Part shown: one piece after another, positions 53,094-62,392 of the stretch
How positions within the stretch are numbered: position 1 is the first letter of the stretch
Layout of the letters: every line of letters starts with the position of its first letter
Source of the DNA: an uncultured Polaribacter sp.
GTDB lineage: Bacteria; Bacteroidota; Bacteroidia; Flavobacteriales; Flavobacteriaceae
Direction of reading: 5' to 3'
Length of the DNA stretch: 64,000 nt
Assembly: GCA_938084845.1 (NCBI GenBank)
Contig: CALKEB010000004.1
Location: forward strand, 1 to 64,000
The notes under the pieces: model-generated
Told to the model about the DNA's origin: nothing
What the model saw: the letters and a program-made list of their open reading frames with translations, nothing else
Databases searched by the model: none
Program-made: the position numbers and the translations under genes

Positions 53094-54149
53094 TACGTTG
53101 TAAAAATATAAACTCTCTTTTATTAAATCGTCAGTTACTTTACAATCTAATTTAAAATCTTCAAAGTCATTCAAGAGCACAAAATTAATTTGGCCATTTA
53201 CATTTTTCTTATCGTGTTTTAACAAGTCCATGATTGCTTTAAAATCTTCAGTTAATAGGTCAATTTTATCATAAATGGCTAAAACCATCGCTTTTAAATC
53301 ATTCACCTTTTGTAATGGAAAATTAAGCAATTTATTAGAAATATAACTTTCACAAACCATACCAATGGCTATAGCTTCACCATGCGTTAGGTTTTCTTTA
53401 TCTCTAGATTCTAAATAAAAAGATTCTATAGCATGCCCAAGTGTGTGCCCAAAATTTAAAATTTTACGCAAGTCTTTTTCTTTAGGGTCTTTCAAAACTA
53501 CCTCATTTTTAATTTCTACAGATCTAAAAATCAGGTTACTAATGTTAGCTCCTTTATGCTCTTTAATATGCTCTAACAAAGAAACATCATAAGTAACACC
53601 ATATTTTATAATCTCTGCCATTCCAGATTTTAATTCTCGTTCAGTAACCGTTGCTAAATATTGGTCGTCTACAATTACCATTTGTGGATTTGCGAACAAG
53701 CCAATTTGGTTTTTTAAAACCCCTAAATCAACTCCAGTTTTTCCACCTACAGAAGCATCTACCATAGAAAGTAAAGTTGTTGGTATATTTACAAAATCGA
53801 TTCCTCGTTTAAAGCAAGAAGCCACAAAACCACCCATATCTGTAATTACTCCACCTCCTAAAGTGATCAATAAACTTTTTCGATCTCCACCCAATTCTGT
53901 AATGGCATTCCAAAGGCCAACACAAGTTTCTAGGTTTTTATTAATTTCTCCAGACTCTATTTCTATAACCTCTATAGCTTTGTCTGTCTTTAAATTAGGT
54001 ATAAATTTAGGATAACAATGTTCCATGGTATTTTCATCTACCAGAACAAATAAAGTAGAATAGTCTTTATTTTGAATTAATTTCGATAATTCTGAATAGC
54101 TTTCTTTCTGAAAATGAACAGGATAAGAAACAGCTTCTATAGTCTTCAT
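53091..54149 (-). CDS. aroB: 3-dehydroquinate synthase
   Basis: NAD- and metal-dependent second enzyme of the shikimate pathway. The 352-residue form from ATG 54149 shows ITLGGGVITDMGGFVAS, NIPTTLLSMVDASVGGKTG, KNQIGLFANP and the metal-binding Glu/His in SGMAEIIKYG, NFGHTLGHAIES and LTHGEAIAIGM. The reading frame begins at 54206, but the first 19 codons are not conserved in the family. Monocistronic, divergent from the proline dehydrogenase gene. Confidence 0.96.
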   Translation of the reverse strand: MKTIEAVSYPVHFQKESYSELSKLIQNKDYSTLFVLVDENTMEHCYPKFIPNLKTDKAIEVIEIESGEINKNLETCVGLWNAITELGGDRKSLLITLGGGVITDMGGFVASCFKRGIDFVNIPTTLLSMVDASVGGKTGVDLGVLKNQIGLFANPQMVIVDDQYLATVTERELKSGMAEIIKYGVTYDVSLLEHIKEHKGANISNLIFRSVEIKNEVVLKDPKEKDLRKILNFGHTLGHAIESFYLESRDKENLTHGEAIAIGMVCESYISNKLLNFPLQKVNDLKAMVLAIYDKIDLLTEDFKAIMDLLKHDKKNVNGQINFVLLNDFEDFKLDCKVTDDLIKESLYFYNV

Positions 54150-54210
54150 TTTTTGTAAAATTGAGAGTGCAAAATAACTAGAATTTATATAAAAATTACT
54201 ATCCAAACAC

Positions 54211-54218
54211 TATATTTG
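54211..54218 (+). promoter_or_regulatory. Candidate -7 element of the proline dehydrogenase gene
   Basis: TATATTTG matches TAnnTTTG, 20 bases before the start codon. No clear TTG -33 element. Confidence 0.35.
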
Positions 54219-54238
54219 TATTACTAAATCGATATCGT

Positions 54239-55405
54239 ATGAAACTTTTTGATAATACAGAAGTTGCTTTTGCTTTAAAATCAGATTCGCAGTTAGAAAG
54301 AGCTTATTTTTTGTTTAAAATGATACAAAATCAGCCTTTGGTAAAAATAGGAAGTACGATTACTAAATTTGCTTTAAAAATTCACTTACCCATTAAGGCT
54401 ATAATTCGAGCTACAGTTTTTGATCATTTTTGCGGTGGTATAAACGAAGATGATTGTTTACCAATTATAGATAAAATGCATTTAGAGGGAAAAGTGCATA
54501 GTGTATTAGATTATTCAGTAGAAGGTAAAGAGGAAGAAAAAAGTTTTGATGAGGCACTTCAAAAAATAATTAAAATCCTATATTTTTGTGAAGAAAAGAA
54601 ATCAATTCCGTTCGCTGTTTTTAAACCAAGTGGCTTTGGTCGTTTTGCTCTTTATCAAAAAATATCAGAAGGTAAAACTTTAACCTCATTAGAGGAAGAG
54701 GAGTGGAGTAGAGTAAAAGCACGGTTTCACAGTGTTTGTAAAGTTGCTGTAGAAAAAGATGTACCACTATTAATAGATGCAGAAGAGAGTTGGATGCAAG
54801 ATGCCGCTGATGAATTGATAGAGGAACTTATGGAAACTTACAATTCTCAAAAATCAGTTGTATTTAATACCTTACAAATGTATAGACATGATAGAATGTT
54901 CTATCTAAAAGCATTGCATAAAAAAGCAAAGGAGAAAGGGTTTCATATTGGAATGAAAGTAGTTAGAGGTGCTTACATGGAAAAAGAGCGTGAAAGAGCC
55001 GAAAAATATGGTTATGAATCGCCAATATGTGCTGACAAAAAAACTACAGATGAAAATTATGATGCTGCCATTAGATATATGATGGATAATTCTAATATGG
55101 CATTATTTGCTGGTACTCATAATGAAGAAAGCTCTTATTTGGTTATGGATTTAGCTAAAAAACATCAAATAAATGAAAGTGATTCTCGTTTATGGTTTGG
55201 GCAGTTGTATGGCATGAGTGATCATATTAGTTTTAATTTAGCTCATAAAGGTTATAACGTTGCAAAATATTTGCCTTTTGGCCCTGTTAGAGATGTAATG
55301 CCATATTTAATTCGAAGAGCTGAAGAAAACACTTCTGTTGCAGGCCAAACGAGTAGAGAATTAAATTTACTTAAGACTGAGCGAAAGCGAAGAAAAATGC
55401 CATGA
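54239..55405 (+). CDS. Proline dehydrogenase (monofunctional)
   Basis: FAD-dependent first step of proline catabolism. The 388-residue TIM-barrel protein shows KVVRGAYMEKERERAEKYG, the FAD/substrate region LFAGTHNEESS, FGQLYGMSDHIS and the C-terminal YLPFGPVRDVMPYLIRRAEEN. It is monofunctional: the P5C dehydrogenase half is absent, as is usual in Bacteroidota. Its stop overlaps the start of the LETM1-like gene (ATGA), indicating translational coupling. Confidence 0.95.
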   Translation: MKLFDNTEVAFALKSDSQLERAYFLFKMIQNQPLVKIGSTITKFALKIHLPIKAIIRATVFDHFCGGINEDDCLPIIDKMHLEGKVHSVLDYSVEGKEEEKSFDEALQKIIKILYFCEEKKSIPFAVFKPSGFGRFALYQKISEGKTLTSLEEEEWSRVKARFHSVCKVAVEKDVPLLIDAEESWMQDAADELIEELMETYNSQKSVVFNTLQMYRHDRMFYLKALHKKAKEKGFHIGMKVVRGAYMEKERERAEKYGYESPICADKKTTDENYDAAIRYMMDNSNMALFAGTHNEESSYLVMDLAKKHQINESDSRLWFGQLYGMSDHISFNLAHKGYNVAKYLPFGPVRDVMPYLIRRAEENTSVAGQTSRELNLLKTERKRRKMP

Positions 55406-55701
55406 ATACTGTAGAGGAAATAAAAGTTTTATTACAAAAAAATAAGTCTCGTTTGCGTCAAGAACTTATGCAAAGCAAAGAGGTCATGTTTTTAATAAAA
55501 AAATCTACACACTCTAAATTAACAGAAGAGGAGAAAGTTAAAATAAAAAATCAAATTATAGATATTTGTAAATCAATACCTGCCCTGGCTGTATTTCTTC
55601 TGCCTGGAGGTTCTCTTTTATTACCTTTATTAATAAAATTAATTCCAGATATTTTACCCTCTGCTTTTAGAGATGATCCTAAAACTAATCCTGAAACTTA
55701 A
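55402..55701 (+). CDS. Small LETM1-like domain protein
   Basis: A 99-residue protein: about 60 residues of charged helix, then a hydrophobic segment LAVFLLPGGSLLLPLLIKLIPDILPSAF (55-85) that resembles the conserved core of LETM1 (mitochondrial inner-membrane K+/H+ or Ca2+ exchange factor), where the LLP...KLFPxMLPSTF pattern is diagnostic. It is far shorter than LETM1 or the Bacteroidota LETM1-related biofilm proteins of about 400 residues. Translation is coupled to proline dehydrogenase, so a membrane-linked role with that enzyme is suggested but unproven. Confidence 0.72.
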   Translation: MNTVEEIKVLLQKNKSRLRQELMQSKEVMFLIKKSTHSKLTEEEKVKIKNQIIDICKSIPALAVFLLPGGSLLLPLLIKLIPDILPSAFRDDPKTNPET

Positions 55702-55764
55702 TATATTTACGTTATATATTTATCTTTTAAAAAAGCTTAACAATAAAATAATTATCTATAAGAC

Positions 55765-55794
55765 TTGTAAATCATATTGAAACAACTACTTTTG
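55765..55794 (+). promoter_or_regulatory. typA promoter, TTG-N19-TACTTTTG
   Basis: TTG at 55765-55767 and TACTTTTG at 55787-55794 separated by 19 bases, one of the best matches to the Bacteroidota housekeeping consensus in the window. Leader to ATG 55817 is about 15 bases. Confidence 0.7.
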
Positions 55795-55816
55795 CACGAA
55801 ATTTAAGAAATTATAA

Positions 55817-57589
55817 ATGCAATCAATTAGAAACATCGCAATTATTGCTCACGTAGATCATGGAAAAACTACGTTAGTTGATAAAATTATAGACCAGGCA
55901 AAAATCTTAGACGATCGTAAAGAACGAACAGATTTATTGTTAGACAATAACGATTTAGAGCGTGAAAGAGGAATAACCATCCTTTCTAAAAACGTTTCTG
56001 TAAATTACAAAAACACTAAAATAAATGTAATTGATACTCCAGGTCACGCCGATTTTGGTGGAGAAGTAGAACGTGTTTTAAAAATGGCAGATGGTGTTTT
56101 GTTATTAGTTGATGCTTTTGAAGGACCAATGCCACAAACCCGTTTTGTTTTAGGAAAAGCATTAGAGTTAGGTTTAACTCCTATAGTAGTGGTTAATAAA
56201 GTAGATAAAGAAAATTGTACTCCAGATTTAGTGCATGAAAAGGTATTTGATTTAATGTTTGCTTTGGAAGCAACAGAAGAACAATTAGATTTTACTACGA
56301 TTTATGGTTCTGCTAAAAACAATTGGATGTCTACGGATTGGAAAAATGAGACTACAGATATTGTACCATTATTAGATGCTGTTTTAGAATCTATACCTGA
56401 AACAAAGTATAATGAAGGAACACCTCAAATGCAAATAACATCGTTAGACTTTTCTGCCTTTACCGGTAGAATTGCAATTGGTCGAATTTTTAGAGGTGAT
56501 TTAGAGGCTGGAAAAGATTACATGTTATGTAAATCTGACGGATCTACTAAAAAAGTAAGAATAAAAGAATTGCATGTTTTTGAAGGAATGGGTAAAGTAC
56601 AAGTAGATAAAGTTCCTTGTGGCGATATCTGTGCAATTACTGGAGTGGAAGATTTTGAAATTGGAGATACAATTGCAGATTTAGAAAATCCAGAGGCTTT
56701 ACCAAGAACTGAAATTGATAAACCTACAATGAGTATGTTATTCACCATTAACAACTCACCTTTCTTTGGTAAAGAAGGAAAATTTGTTACTTCTCGTCAC
56801 TTACGTGATAGATTATTTAAAGAGATGGAGAAGAATTTGGCATTAAGAGTAGATACAACAGATTCTGAAGATAAGTTTAATGTATTTGGTCGTGGTGTTT
56901 TACACCTATCTGTTTTAATTGAAACAATGCGAAGAGAGGGCTATGAGTTGCAAGTTGGAAGACCTCAAGTAATTATAAAAGAAATTGATGGTGTAAAATC
57001 AGAACCTTATGAAACTTTATCTATAGACGTTCCTGAAGATGTAGCTTCTAAAGCTATTAATTTAGTTTCTCTAAGAAAAGGAGATTTATTGGTAATGGAA
57101 CCAAAAGGAGATTTACAGCATTTAGAATTTACGATTCCATCTAGAGGATTAATTGGTTTGCGTAATAAAATTTTGACAGCTACTGCTGGTCAGGCAATTA
57201 TTAACCACCGTTTTTCTGAATATGGGCCTTATAAAGGTGATTTTTCTGAAGATATTAAAGGAGCTATTGTTTCTTCTGCAGCAGGTAAAGCTACAGCTTA
57301 TGCTATAGATCGTTTACAAGATAGAGGACGTTTCTTTATAGATCCAAATCAAGAAATTTATATTGGACAAGTCGTTGGAGAAAATAGTAAGGATACAGAC
57401 ATGGGTGTAAATCTAATTAAAGGAAAAAAATTAACAAACGTTCGTTCTTCAGGAACAGACGATAGTGTTAAGATTGCTCCAAAAATAGATTTTTCTTTAG
57501 AAGAATGTATGGAATACATTAAAGGAGATGAATATTTAGAAGTTACCCCAGAAAGTTTACGCATGCGTAAAATTGAATTTAGACCATAA
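55817..57589 (+). CDS. typA: Ribosome-associated GTPase TypA/BipA
   Basis: Translational GTPase of 590 residues that binds the ribosome under stress and aids 50S assembly at low temperature. It shows IAHVDHGKTTLVDKI (P-loop), RERGITI (switch I), DTPGHADFGGEVER (G3) and NKVDKE (G4), then the EF-G-like domains III and V and the BipA-specific C-terminal domain with EYGPYKGDFSEDIKGA. Slightly shorter than the usual ~600. Confidence 0.97.
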   Translation: MQSIRNIAIIAHVDHGKTTLVDKIIDQAKILDDRKERTDLLLDNNDLERERGITILSKNVSVNYKNTKINVIDTPGHADFGGEVERVLKMADGVLLLVDAFEGPMPQTRFVLGKALELGLTPIVVVNKVDKENCTPDLVHEKVFDLMFALEATEEQLDFTTIYGSAKNNWMSTDWKNETTDIVPLLDAVLESIPETKYNEGTPQMQITSLDFSAFTGRIAIGRIFRGDLEAGKDYMLCKSDGSTKKVRIKELHVFEGMGKVQVDKVPCGDICAITGVEDFEIGDTIADLENPEALPRTEIDKPTMSMLFTINNSPFFGKEGKFVTSRHLRDRLFKEMEKNLALRVDTTDSEDKFNVFGRGVLHLSVLIETMRREGYELQVGRPQVIIKEIDGVKSEPYETLSIDVPEDVASKAINLVSLRKGDLLVMEPKGDLQHLEFTIPSRGLIGLRNKILTATAGQAIINHRFSEYGPYKGDFSEDIKGAIVSSAAGKATAYAIDRLQDRGRFFIDPNQEIYIGQVVGENSKDTDMGVNLIKGKKLTNVRSSGTDDSVKIAPKIDFSLEECMEYIKGDEYLEVTPESLRMRKIEFRP

Positions 57590-57612
57590 ATAGTCGATAT
57601 CGTTTATAAAAC

Positions 57613-57645
57613 AAAAGCCCAAGAAATTATTCTTGGGCTTTTTCT
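57613..57645. terminator. Terminator between typA and fumC
   Basis: AAAGCCCAAGA (57614-57624) pairs with TCTTGGGCTTT (57631-57641) and T's follow, so it can serve both convergent genes. Confidence 0.88.
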
Positions 57646-57663
57646 ATAAAAGTAAATTACTTT

Positions 57664-59064
57664 TTAGTTAAGACTATCTGTCATTGCTGCTGGTTTTACC
57701 CATGCATCATATTCTTCTGGAGTAACATAACCTAAACGTACAGCTTCTTCTTTCAAAGTAGTTCCGTTTTTATGTGCGGTATTTGCAATTTCTGCAGCTT
57801 TATAGTATCCAATTTTAGTATTTAATGCAGTAACCAACATTAATGAGTTATTCACTAATTCTTCAATTCTTGAATGGTTTGGTATTATACCAGCTGCACA
57901 ATTTTCTTCAAAAGATACACAAGCATCACCAATTAATTGTGCAGATTGTAATACGTTCGCAGCCATCATTGGCTTAAAAACATTCAATTCATAATGTCCT
58001 TGTGTACCACCAATAGTTACAGCGACATCATTACCCATTACTTGAGCACAAACCATGGTTAAAGCTTCACATTGTGTAGGATTTACTTTCCCTGGCATAA
58101 TTGAAGACCCTGGTTCATTAGCTGGTATAATAATTTCCCCAATTCCTGATCTAGGCCCTGAGGCCATTAAACGAATATCGTTTGCAATTTTATTTAAAGA
58201 AACCGCAATTTGCTTTAAAGCACCATGAGTTTCAACTAACGCATCATGTGCTGCTAAAGCTTCAAATTTATTTTGTGCAGTAACAAAAGGTAATGCTGTA
58301 AATTCTGCAATATATTTAGCAACTAAAACATCATATCCTTTAGGGGTATTTAAACCTGTACCAACTGCAGTTCCACCTAAAGCCAGTTGTGATAAATGTT
58401 CTAATGTATTATTTAAAGCTTTTAAACCAAAATTTAATTGTGCTACATAACCAGAAAATTCTTGACCTAGTGTTAACGGAGTAGCATCCATTAAATGAGT
58501 TCTTCCAATTTTAACAACATCATTAAATGCCTCTGCTTTTGATTGCAGCGTATTTCTTAATTGTTCTATACCAGGAATGGTGTTTTCTATAATTTTCTTG
58601 TAAGCAGCAACGTGCATTCCTGTAGGAAAAGTATCGTTAGAAGATTGTGATTTGTTTACATCATCATTTGGCTGAATCGTTTTATCACCTTCGCCAATAA
58701 CCTTACCTGCAATTTCATGAGCTCTGTTGGCAATTACCTCATTTACATTCATGTTAGATTGCGTTCCTGAACCAGTTTGCCAAATTACTAATGGAAATTG
58801 GTCATCATGTTTCCCTTCTAAAATTTCGTCACAGACTTGTGCAATTAAATCTCTTTTCTCTTCTGACAACACTCCTAATTCTGCATTTGTAAATGCAGCA
58901 GCTTTCTTTAAATAAGCAAAACCATATACAACTTCTAATGGCATAGAGGCTGGTGCACCTATTTTAAAATTATTTCTAGAACGTTCTGTTTGTGCACCCC
59001 AGTATTTATCTGCAGGAACATTTACATTACCCATTGTATCTTTTTCTATTCTAAACTTTGTCAT
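57664..59064 (-). CDS. fumC: Class II fumarate hydratase
   Basis: TCA-cycle enzyme interconverting fumarate and malate. The 466-residue protein from ATG 59064 ([12 protein letters not shown]) shows [23 protein letters not shown]-like [25 protein letters not shown] and the signature [17 protein letters not shown]. The frame start at 59091 adds nine unconserved residues and is less likely. Confidence 0.96.
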   Translation of the reverse strand: MTKFRIEKDTMGNVNVPADKYWGAQTERSRNNFKIGAPASMPLEVVYGFAYLKKAAAFTNAELGVLSEEKRDLIAQVCDEILEGKHDDQFPLVIWQTGSGTQSNMNVNEVIANRAHEIAGKVIGEGDKTIQPNDDVNKSQSSNDTFPTGMHVAAYKKIIENTIPGIEQLRNTLQSKAEAFNDVVKIGRTHLMDATPLTLGQEFSGYVAQLNFGLKALNNTLEHLSQLALGGTAVGTGLNTPKGYDVLVAKYIAEFTALPFVTAQNKFEALAAHDALVETHGALKQIAVSLNKIANDIRLMASGPRSGIGEIIIPANEPGSSIMPGKVNPTQCEALTMVCAQVMGNDVAVTIGGTQGHYELNVFKPMMAANVLQSAQLIGDACVSFEENCAAGIIPNHSRIEELVNNSLMLVTALNTKIGYYKAAEIANTAHKNGTTLKEEAVRLGYVTPEEYDAWVKPAAMTDSLN

Positions 59065-59184
59065 GATGTACTTTGTATTTAAGAATAACAAATTTAAATA
59101 ATAAAGGTCAATATTTTAAGATTAAAGGGTGTAAATAACCATAAAAACTTTAATTTTAATTGTGCAATTTTAAAAAAAATCTGT

Positions 59185-59192
59185 TATTTTTG
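59185..59192 (+). promoter_or_regulatory. Candidate -7 element of the small membrane gene
   Basis: TATTTTTG matches TAnnTTTG, with TTG at 59160-59162 (22 bases upstream), somewhat wide. The leader to ATG 59220 is about 20 bases. Confidence 0.4.
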
Positions 59193-59219
59193 CAGGTATA
59201 TAAATACAATTACAATTAA

Positions 59220-59393
59220 ATGTTAGATTTTTCAGAATTTTCAGGTTTAGTTTTATTCATGTTTATTTTTACAGCCGGTTTTTGGTTGTTAATTTTCTTA
59301 TTAACCTTTGTTGTTCCTTATTGGATTGGAGGAACTATTTGGGAAAATTTCAAATTAAAAAGAGATGCTAAAAAAGCTGCTGAAGGAAAGTAG
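59220..59393 (+). CDS. 57-residue single-pass membrane protein
   Basis: A short frame with its own promoter-like element and terminator. It encodes an N-terminus MLDFSEFSG, one long hydrophobic span (about residues 9-40, GLVLFMFIFTAGFWLLIFLL) and a basic C-terminal tail (KLKRDAKKAAEGK). No known family comes to mind. The AT codon bias, the clean promoter/terminator frame, and the aromatic membrane-edge residues (PYWIGGTIW) make it look like a real gene. Confidence 0.6.
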   Translation: MLDFSEFSGLVLFMFIFTAGFWLLIFLLTFVVPYWIGGTIWENFKLKRDAKKAAEGK

Positions 59394-59410
59394 TTTTCTT
59401 AACTTAATTA

Positions 59411-59451
59411 TAAAAAAAAACTCGTTCACACTTTGAACGAGTTTTTTTTTT
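59411..59451. terminator. Terminator after the small membrane gene
   Basis: ACTCGTTCA/TGAACGAGT 9-bp stem with a 5-base loop, A9 before and T9 after. It can also act for the convergent TonB-type receptor gene. Confidence 0.9.
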
Positions 59452-59467
59452 ATTTGATTAATACATA

Positions 59468-61924
59468 TTATTCTTCAAAATCTTCACCACCATTACCATC
59501 TCTATTTCTTTTAAAACGCTCTTTTTTCTGATTAAATCTGTACACAAAACTGACTCTAAATTGGGGCTCTCTCCATTGAAATTCAGAGTATTGGTTTAAA
59601 AAGTTTGGAATGTTTGTAGTTCTTCTACTAATTCGGCTGTTAAAAACATCGCTAAAGTTAACACTTAAAGAAGCTTTTTCATCAAAGAAATCTCTACTTG
59701 CAGCAATGTTCATGCTAAATACTCCTTGACTTTCTGTTTGCGCGTTCTGAGACGGCCCTCTATAATTAGAGTTAATTTGTAAGTCTGTTTTTCCTAAAGT
59801 AATTTTTTGATTCAATCTTATAAAGTAAGAAGTGTTTTCGAAATCAAAACTTTGAGTAACATTAGTAATAGGGTTGGTATAATCACCATCTGTTGTAACT
59901 TGATATAAGTTAAAATCACTATTGATATTCCATATTTTAAATGGTCTGTAGTTCAATGTAAACTCGAAACCTACTCTTTCTGAGGTAGATAAGTTAATAG
60001 GGAACCTTCTTGTAATAGGATCTCCATTATCTGTTACTTCACCTGTATCTTCTTGTATTCTTTCCCAATTATCATTACTAATATTATAATATAGAGAAGT
60101 ACTTAACGTAAATTTCTCCCATCTTTTTAAGTATCCAATGTCTACAGCATCTGTAATTACCGGGTTTAACTCAACATTACCTGTGTAAATATTAGCCTCA
60201 CTAGATCTACTAGGAAAAGGATTTAAGTTTCGTCCTCTTGGTCTTCTAATTCTTCGGTTATATCCTATTGTAATATTTTCTCCATCTTTAAACTCATATC
60301 CTAAATTGATGGTTGGAAAAAGGTTACCATAACTTCTAGAATCTACTGTTGTAGCTGTTTGCTGCTCAATTTCTATTGAGGTATACTCATAACGTAAGCC
60401 TGCTAATAAAGAAATGTTGTTGAATTTTTGACCATATTGAAAATAGGCTGCATTCACAAATTCTTCGTAATTGAATGAATTGTTTAATCCTGTATCTGCC
60501 ACTAATGGCCCATCAGGAAAAACTTGTCTTTCTGCTAAATAAAAGCTATTAAAAATATCTCTATAGTTACCTCTATACCCAGCTTCATACTGAATGTTTT
60601 CACCTACAGGATGTACATAATCTATTTGCAATAGAGCTCTATTTTCATCTTGATCTTCAATAACTTGCTCTAAATCATTCAACTCATTGATCTGCGTATC
60701 TACTTCAGTAATATTATTTAAAACATCTTCCATTTCTGAAGAGTACTGTAAGTTTACTGATAATTTTCTCCCTTTTTGATCAAAATTGTTTACATAATCT
60801 AATGTATACTGTATTCTTTGCTCGTCTTCACCTTCGCTTTCTGTTCTATATGTAGCTTCATTTAAACCACCATTTGCATCATATCTTTGAATATCGTTGG
60901 TATTTACATCATCATCTTTACCACTGTTAAATACAATGTTACCAATAATACTAGAGCTTTTGGTTAAATAATATTCAGCTCCAAAACTTGTAAATAATGA
61001 TCTTCCCAATCTGCCAAAATTTCTTTGTTCTATAACTCTTGCATTTTGAGCTGTAGCAGCCAAAAAGTTAGACTCACTTAAAGAATTACCTGGAGTTTCA
61101 TTATACCTAAAACCGGTATTCGTAAATAAGTTCCATTTTTCTGTTCTCCAGTTTGCATTAAAGGCAGCACCCAATCTTTCAGGATATCCTAAATCTAATT
61201 GAAGAGAGCCATTAAACCCAGTTAATTTATTTTTTCTTAGAATAATATTTAATATTCCAGCTGTACCTTCTGCATCATATCTGGCAGATGGAGAAGTAAT
61301 AACTTCTACCTTTTCTATAGCTTCTGCTGGGATTTGTCTTAATGCCTCAGCACCGTTTAGCCCAACTAATGCACTTGGTCTTCCATCTATTAAAATAGTT
61401 ACATTTTCATTCCCTCTTAAACTAACAGTACCTTCTACATCAACTTGAATAGAGGGTACATTTCCTAGAACATCACTTGCATTACCTCCTCTAATAGATA
61501 AATCTTTACCAATATTAAATACTTTTTTATCTAATCGGATGTCTACTGTTGTTTTCTCTGCAACAATTACTACTTCATTCAATGCTTTAGTGTTTTCTGA
61601 TAGTTTTATGATTCCTAAATCTGTATCAGAATCAATTACTTTTAAAGGAAAAATTTTTGAATTGAAAGAAATAAATTCTACTCGAATTTGATACGTAGCT
61701 TTTGGTACAGATATATTAAAGGATCCGTTTACATCTGTAATTCCACCAGTAATTTCTTTTGTCTGTTTGTTTTGTAGAATAATTGTAGCGTACTCTAAGG
61801 GCATTTTAGAATCAACTTCAATAACTTTACCTGAAATTAGTACTTTTTTGTTTTCAGTTTCTTGCCCTAATAAATTTTGCGAAGTAATTCCTATAAGAAG
61901 AATTATGACTATTTTTTTTATCAA
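59468..61924 (-). CDS. TonB-dependent-receptor-like outer-membrane protein (OMP_b-brl_3 family)
   Basis: A 818-residue outer-membrane barrel with a signal peptide (MIKKIVIILLIGITSQNLLGQ), a carboxypeptidase-regulatory-like N-terminal domain (about 30-110), a plug domain (VLGNVPSIQVDVEGTVSLRGN, DGRPSALVGL), and a 22-strand-type barrel ending in an R-rich C-terminus. It matches the outer membrane beta-barrel family protein group. The substrate is unknown, and there is no SusD partner adjacent. Confidence 0.9.
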   Translation of the reverse strand: MIKKIVIILLIGITSQNLLGQETENKKVLISGKVIEVDSKMPLEYATIILQNKQTKEITGGITDVNGSFNISVPKATYQIRVEFISFNSKIFPLKVIDSDTDLGIIKLSENTKALNEVVIVAEKTTVDIRLDKKVFNIGKDLSIRGGNASDVLGNVPSIQVDVEGTVSLRGNENVTILIDGRPSALVGLNGAEALRQIPAEAIEKVEVITSPSARYDAEGTAGILNIILRKNKLTGFNGSLQLDLGYPERLGAAFNANWRTEKWNLFTNTGFRYNETPGNSLSESNFLAATAQNARVIEQRNFGRLGRSLFTSFGAEYYLTKSSSIIGNIVFNSGKDDDVNTNDIQRYDANGGLNEATYRTESEGEDEQRIQYTLDYVNNFDQKGRKLSVNLQYSSEMEDVLNNITEVDTQINELNDLEQVIEDQDENRALLQIDYVHPVGENIQYEAGYRGNYRDIFNSFYLAERQVFPDGPLVADTGLNNSFNYEEFVNAAYFQYGQKFNNISLLAGLRYEYTSIEIEQQTATTVDSRSYGNLFPTINLGYEFKDGENITIGYNRRIRRPRGRNLNPFPSRSSEANIYTGNVELNPVITDAVDIGYLKRWEKFTLSTSLYYNISNDNWERIQEDTGEVTDNGDPITRRFPINLSTSERVGFEFTLNYRPFKIWNINSDFNLYQVTTDGDYTNPITNVTQSFDFENTSYFIRLNQKITLGKTDLQINSNYRGPSQNAQTESQGVFSMNIAASRDFFDEKASLSVNFSDVFNSRISRRTTNIPNFLNQYSEFQWREPQFRVSFVYRFNQKKERFKRNRDGNGGEDFEE

Positions 61925-61947
61925 AAGATGTGGTTTATTTTTTTTGC

Positions 61948-61969
61948 AAAGGTTTATTTAAAAACCTTT
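61948..61969. other. Hairpin in the leader region of the TonB-type receptor
   Basis: AAAGGTTT/AAACCTTT, an 8-bp stem with a 6-base loop, 24 bases upstream of the minus-strand start codon. No T run on the minus strand, so not a terminator for arsC. Confidence 0.3.
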
Positions 61970-62012
61970 TTATAGAGTTAAAAAAAAGTTAAACAGTAGC
62001 TTTTTATTTTTC

Positions 62013-62354
62013 TTACAGTATTGTTAGTATTTTTTCTGAAGGTCTTCCAATTATCGCTTTATGATTATGCACTACAATTGGTCTTTCTATAAGTTTTGGA
62101 TAATCAACCATAGCCTTCACTAGTTCTTGTTCTGATAATTCTTTAGCTTTAAACTTTTCTTTCCATATAATTTCGTTTTTTCTAACCAATTGAATAGGAG
62201 AGACGCCTAATTTTATGATGATATCATTTAATTCTTTTTGGGTGGGTATGTCTTCTAAATACTTAATGATTTCAAATTTTTTTCCAGATTTTTCTAAAAG
62301 TTGTAGACCTTCTCTAGATTTTCTGCATCTTGGATTGTGGTATATTTTTATCAT
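62013..62354 (-). CDS. arsC: Arsenate reductase family protein (glutaredoxin type)
   Basis: A 113-residue ArsC/Spx-fold protein with the thiol motif IYHNPRCRKSREGLQLLEKSG (single Cys), and the ArsC positions MVDYPKLIERPIVV with the Arg that stabilises the arsenate thiolate. There is no ars operon nearby, so it may serve as a general redox protein like YffB. It follows prfB by 38 bases on the same strand. Confidence 0.86.
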   Translation of the reverse strand: MIKIYHNPRCRKSREGLQLLEKSGKKFEIIKYLEDIPTQKELNDIIIKLGVSPIQLVRKNEIIWKEKFKAKELSEQELVKAMVDYPKLIERPIVVHNHKAIIGRPSEKILTIL

Positions 62355-62392
62355 CTTTTTAATTAAATATTATTTTTATAAAAATTTACGTT

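Noticed and set aside
54230-54237. Repeated CGATATCG palindrome (also at 57595-57602)
   Set aside because: An 8-base palindrome occurring twice is expected by chance and shows no link to the neighbouring genes.
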